A DNA stretch of 8,550 bases from Chloroflexi bacterium RBG_16_60_22 (GTDB lineage Bacteria; Chloroflexota; Dehalococcoidia; Dehalococcoidales; RBG-16-60-22), in the NCBI GenBank assembly GCA_001796935.1, contig MGNX01000090.1:13895-22444 (forward strand). Reading direction: 5' to 3'. The notes beneath the pieces were generated by a model. The model had not been told where the DNA came from, did not search any database, and saw only the letters and a list, made by a program, of their open reading frames with translations. The number at the start of each line of letters is the position of its first letter. Position 1 is the first letter of the stretch. Both the position numbers and the translations under genes were made by a program. This document shows positions 5,999 through 8,550 of the stretch, in pieces.

Positions 5999-6006
5999 AC
6001 ATCTAT

Positions 6007-7527
6007 ATGGACAAGGTTATCATCTTTGACACCACGCTGCGGGACGGGGAGCAGGCGGCGGGGGGCACCCTCAACGTTCAGGAAAAGCTGGAGATTGCCT
6101 GCCAGCTGGAGAAGCTGGGTGTGGACGTTATCGAGGCGGGCTTCCCGGCCAGCAGCCCCGGCGACTTCGAGGCGGTCGGCCTCATCTCTAAAGAGATTAA
6201 AAGCTCGTCTGTCTGTGCGCTGACTCACGCCAACTTCAATGCGGTGGACCGTGCCTGGGAGGCGGTCAAGGGCGCCGCCCACCCGCGCATCCACATCTTT
6301 CTCTCGGCCTCGGATATTCACCTTATTCACCAGCTGAAGAAGAGCCGCGACGAAATCATGAAGATGGCCTGTGATACGGTGGCCAGGGGCCGGGGCTATA
6401 CCAGCGACATCGAGTTTTCCCCCATGGATGCCAGCCGCACCGAGCCGGAGTACCTTTACCAGATTTTGAGAGCGGTCATCGATGCCGGGGCCACCACCGT
6501 CAATATCCCGGACACCGTGGGCTATGCCGTGCCGGCCGAGTTCGGGCGGTTAATCGAGGGCATCTTTAAAAACGTCGGCAATATCCACAAGGCCGTGGTC
6601 AGCGTCCACTGCCATAACGACCTCGGCCTGGCGGTAGCCAACAGCCTGGAGGCCGTCCGGCACGGCGCCCGGCAGGTGGAGTGCACCATCAACGGCATCG
6701 GCGAGCGGGCGGGCAATGCCTCGCTGGAGGAAATCGTCATGGCCATCCGGACGCGCCAGGACGCCTTCAACCTGACGACGGGCATCGATACCGGGCAGAT
6801 TTACCGGACGAGTCGGCTGGTCAGCGAGCTGACCGGCTTCCCCGTCCAGCCCAACAAGGCCATCGTGGGGGCCAACGCCTTCCGGCACGAGTCCGGGATA
6901 CACCAGGACGGCGTCATCAAGATGCCCATCACCTACGAGATAATCGACCCCCGGACGGTGGGTATCCCTTCCAGCAGCCTGGTGCTGGGCAAGCTGAGCG
7001 GTCGGCACGCCTTCAAGCAGCGACTCTCCGAGCTGGGCTACACCCTGAGCGAGGAAGACCTCAACCGGGCCTTCACCGCCTTCAAGGAGCTGGCGGACAA
7101 GAAGAAGCACGTCACCGACCGCGATATAGAGTCGCTGGTGGCCGAGGAGCAGCGCACCGTCTCCGAGGAGTACCACCTCGACCGTTTGCAGGTGACCTGC
7201 GGCGACCGCGGTATTCCCACGGCGGCGGTCCGGCTCATCGGGCCGGACGGCAAGACGCTGGAGGACGCCGCCCTCGGCACCGGGCCGGTGGACGCTGTCT
7301 ACAAGGCCATCAACCGGCTGGTCAAGCTGCCCAATTCGCTCACCGAGTTCACGGTAAAGTCGGTGACCGAGGGCATCGACGCCATCGGCGAGGTGCTTAT
7401 CAGGATAGAGAGCAACGGCGTTACCTACACCGGGCGCGGCGCGGACACGGATATTATCGTCTCCAGCGCCAAGGCCTACATCAACGCTCTCAACCGGCTG
7501 CTGGCGGCCCGGGGCAGGTCCGGCTAG
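6007..7527 (+). CDS. leuA: 2-isopropylmalate synthase with Met at the usual catalytic Glu position
   Basis: LeuA condenses acetyl-CoA with 2-oxoisovalerate to 2-isopropylmalate, the committed step to leucine. The 506-residue protein has the HMGL-like TIM barrel (about 1-270) with TTLRDGEQ (9-16; Arg12, metal ligand Asp13), HCHND (201-205; His201 and His203 ligate the metal) and NGIGERAGN (229-237). A linker carries HESGIHQDGV (294-303). An intact C-terminal leucine-sensing domain (about 390-500, GTGPVDA at 424-430) suggests feedback inhibition by leucine. The motif usually written FSPEDA or FSAEDA reads FSPMDA, so the Glu proposed as catalytic in isopropylmalate and citramalate synthases is Met140. 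GAGGAGG (5991-5997), nine bases before the ATG, supports the start. A separate promoter and structured leader precede it. A citramalate synthase is the main alternative, but the long leucine-type C-terminus, close E. coli LeuA likeness and neighbours favour LeuA. Confidence 0.92.
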   Translation: MDKVIIFDTTLRDGEQAAGGTLNVQEKLEIACQLEKLGVDVIEAGFPASSPGDFEAVGLISKEIKSSSVCALTHANFNAVDRAWEAVKGAAHPRIHIFLSASDIHLIHQLKKSRDEIMKMACDTVARGRGYTSDIEFSPMDASRTEPEYLYQILRAVIDAGATTVNIPDTVGYAVPAEFGRLIEGIFKNVGNIHKAVVSVHCHNDLGLAVANSLEAVRHGARQVECTINGIGERAGNASLEEIVMAIRTRQDAFNLTTGIDTGQIYRTSRLVSELTGFPVQPNKAIVGANAFRHESGIHQDGVIKMPITYEIIDPRTVGIPSSSLVLGKLSGRHAFKQRLSELGYTLSEEDLNRAFTAFKELADKKKHVTDRDIESLVAEEQRTVSEEYHLDRLQVTCGDRGIPTAAVRLIGPDGKTLEDAALGTGPVDAVYKAINRLVKLPNSLTEFTVKSVTEGIDAIGEVLIRIESNGVTYTGRGADTDIIVSSAKAYINALNRLLAARGRSG

Positions 7528-7534
7528 GACGCGA

Positions 7535-7544
7535 ACCCGCGGGT
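7535..7544. promoter_or_regulatory. 10-bp palindrome ACCCGCGGGT upstream of the leuC promoter
   Basis: ACCCGCGGGT is a perfect palindrome eight bases after the leuA stop codon and five bases before the predicted -35 box of leuC. It could be a regulator site or the stem of a small hairpin, but its loop would be too tight for a good terminator and no T-run follows. GC-rich palindromes of this size can occur by chance. Confidence 0.25.
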
Positions 7545-7549
7545 CCAGG

Positions 7550-7578
7550 TTGTACGCTTCCTCCCAAACGGTTATAAT
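7550..7578 (+). promoter_or_regulatory. Predicted sigma-70 type promoter of leuC
   Basis: A perfect TATAAT (7573-7578) lies 17 bases after TTGTAC (7550-7555), which keeps only the TTG of the -35 consensus. The weak -35 lowers confidence, but a perfect -10 in this GC-rich background at the right spacing is notable. Transcription would begin near 7585, giving a ~128-base leader that contains the whole 7607-7682 hairpin repeat. Confidence 0.5.
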
Positions 7579-7606
7579 TCCGGTATAGCGTGCCGGCGTT
7601 AATCTG

Positions 7607-7682
7607 ATGTCATTCCCGCGAAAGCGGGAATCCAGGGGAGGAGTGGTGTTCTGGATTCTCGGGTCGAGCCCGAGAATGACAT
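7607..7682. repeat. 76-base palindromic dispersed-repeat element
   Basis: The ends ATGTCATT (7607-7614) and AATGACAT (7675-7682) are perfect inverted repeats. Inside, TTCCCGC/GCGGGAA (7613-7619, 7624-7630) forms a hairpin with a GAAA loop, and ATTCTCGGG/CCCGAGAAT (7655-7663, 7669-7677) forms a second. AATCCAG (7629-7635) also pairs with CTGGATT (7651-7657). The core GTCATTCCCGCGAAAGCGGG followed by AATCCAG is a repeat type I recall as scattered between genes in many unrelated bacteria. No open frame or transposase is associated. Its position between the leuC promoter and gene would put it in the transcript as a branched RNA. Confidence 0.75.
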
Positions 7683-7700
7683 TGTTAGATTTTCTTAAAA

Positions 7701-7705
7701 AGGGG
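7701..7705 (+). promoter_or_regulatory. Ribosome binding site fixing the leuC TTG start
   Basis: AGGGG lies seven bases before TTG at 7713-7715. No in-frame ATG occurs until about codon 29, well inside conserved LeuC sequence, so this site and the usual LeuC N-terminus (SEKILAAHA) make TTG the likely start. Confidence 0.7.
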
Positions 7706-7712
7706 AATCACG

Positions 7713-8550
7713 TTGAATTTATCCGAGAAAATTCTGGCGGCCCACGCCGATAAAAGAGAGGTCAGCCCCGGCGAGTTCATCAACGTCCGGGTGGACATGG
7801 TCCTCTCCAACGATATCACGGCGCCCATCGCCATCCGGGAGTTCCGGCGGCTGGGGGTGAAAAAGGTCTTCGACCCGTCTAAAATCGTCATGGTGCCGGA
7901 CCACTTCGTGCCCAACAAGGACATAGCCTCCGCCGAGCAGGCCAGGCTGATGCGCGACTTCTCCCGGGAGCAGGGAATAAGGTACTTCGAGGTGGGGGAG
8001 ATGGGCATCGAGCATGTTATCCTGCCGGAGCAGGGACTGGTGCTCCCGGGGGACGTGGTCATCGGGGCGGACTCCCATACCTGTACCTACGGCGCTATCG
8101 GGGCCTTCGCCACGGGGATGGGCTCGACCGACATCGCCGCCGCCATGGCCACCGGTGATATCTGGATGAAGGTCCCCCCGACCATCAAGTTCGTTTACCA
8201 CGGCACGCTCGGGAAGTGGGTGGGGGGCAAGGACCTGATTCTCTATACCATCGGGGATATCGGGGTGGACGGCGCGCTCTACTCGGCCATGGAGTTCACC
8301 GGGGAGGCTATCGACGAGCTGTCCATGGACGGGCGGTTTACCATGGCTAACATGGCCATCGAGGCCGGCGGCAAGGCCGGACTTTTCCGCGTGGACAACA
8401 AGACACAGCTATACATAAAGTCGAGAGCCCCGCGCTCTTACCTCGTCTATGAGCCGGACCCCGACGCCGAATACGCGAAAATAATTGAATACGATGTCTC
8501 CACCGTCGAGCCGCAGGTATCGCTGCCGCACTCTCCGGCCAACGCCCGGC
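7713..8550 (+). CDS. leuC: 3-isopropylmalate dehydratase large subunit, N-terminal 279 residues
   Basis: LeuC, with the small subunit LeuD, isomerises 2-isopropylmalate to 3-isopropylmalate in leucine synthesis using a [4Fe-4S] cluster. The frame is open from a TTG start to the right edge (279 codons plus one base), so the protein is incomplete. Aconitase-family marks are SEKILAAHA (4-12), NDITAPIAI (33-41), DHFVPNKD (63-70), GADSHTCTYGAIGAFATG (118-135) with the first cluster ligand Cys124, GDIGVDGALYSAMEFTGEAI (181-200) and LPHSPANAR (271-279). The remaining two cluster cysteines should lie beyond the window. The sequence resembles the shorter LeuC/homoaconitase form of archaea and many anaerobes. 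Homoaconitase is possible by sequence alone, but leuA and the ilv genes favour LeuC; the enzyme could also serve a citramalate route to isoleucine. It has its own predicted promoter and begins 185 bases after leuA. Confidence 0.93.
   Translation, partial: MNLSEKILAAHADKREVSPGEFINVRVDMVLSNDITAPIAIREFRRLGVKKVFDPSKIVMVPDHFVPNKDIASAEQARLMRDFSREQGIRYFEVGEMGIEHVILPEQGLVLPGDVVIGADSHTCTYGAIGAFATGMGSTDIAAAMATGDIWMKVPPTIKFVYHGTLGKWVGGKDLILYTIGDIGVDGALYSAMEFTGEAIDELSMDGRFTMANMAIEAGGKAGLFRVDNKTQLYIKSRAPRSYLVYEPDPDAEYAKIIEYDVSTVEPQVSLPHSPANAR

Noticed and set aside
6681..7577. A 298-codon plus-strand frame overlapping leuA
   Set aside because: It is an alternate frame of leuA rich in Arg, Gly and His, typical of out-of-frame GC-rich sequence.

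Overview
This window is a branched-chain amino acid biosynthesis locus from a GC-rich bacterium. All genes are on the + strand, in the order ilvD, ilvB, ilvN, ilvC, leuA, leuC, and leuC runs off the right edge. This gene order, the style of the proteins and the repeat-rich gaps suggest the Chloroflexota, probably the class Dehalococcoidia. That placement rests on recall of gene order and protein style, not on a search. The left edge holds the C-terminal end of an unrelated acetyl-CoA hydrolase/CoA-transferase family gene.

Layout. 1-500: 3' end of the CoA-transferase gene. 501-932: a gene-free stretch with a hairpin-rich, MITE-like repeat cluster (about 589-770), then a promoter (812-841), a repeated CCCGTGCT motif and a terminator-like hairpin just before ilvD. 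933-5838: ilvD, ilvB, ilvN and ilvC, tightly packed, with ilvB and ilvN overlapping by 25 bases. 5839-6006: a gap with a strong promoter and a leader that can fold in two mutually exclusive ways around the leuA Shine-Dalgarno. 6007-7527: leuA. 7528-7712: a gap with a third promoter and a 76-base dispersed-repeat hairpin element. 7713 to the end: leuC from a TTG start, incomplete.

How the genes work together. IlvB/IlvN (acetohydroxyacid synthase), IlvC (ketol-acid reductoisomerase) and IlvD (dihydroxyacid dehydratase) convert pyruvate to 2-oxoisovalerate for valine, and the parallel 2-oxobutyrate route for isoleucine. LeuA condenses 2-oxoisovalerate with acetyl-CoA, and LeuC (with LeuD, expected downstream) isomerises the product toward leucine. 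No transaminase, threonine deaminase, leuD or leuB is visible here.

The pathway is well known, and I see no wholly new multi-gene system. The points worth a second look are: (1) LeuA has Met where the family has a catalytic Glu; (2) IlvC has an acidic cofactor loop without the usual phosphate-binding residues, suggesting NADH use, plus a changed GPGH motif; (3) the leuA leader looks like a translational switch; (4) a probable attenuator precedes ilvD; (5) three separate promoters may divide the locus into ilvDBNC, leuA and leuC units.
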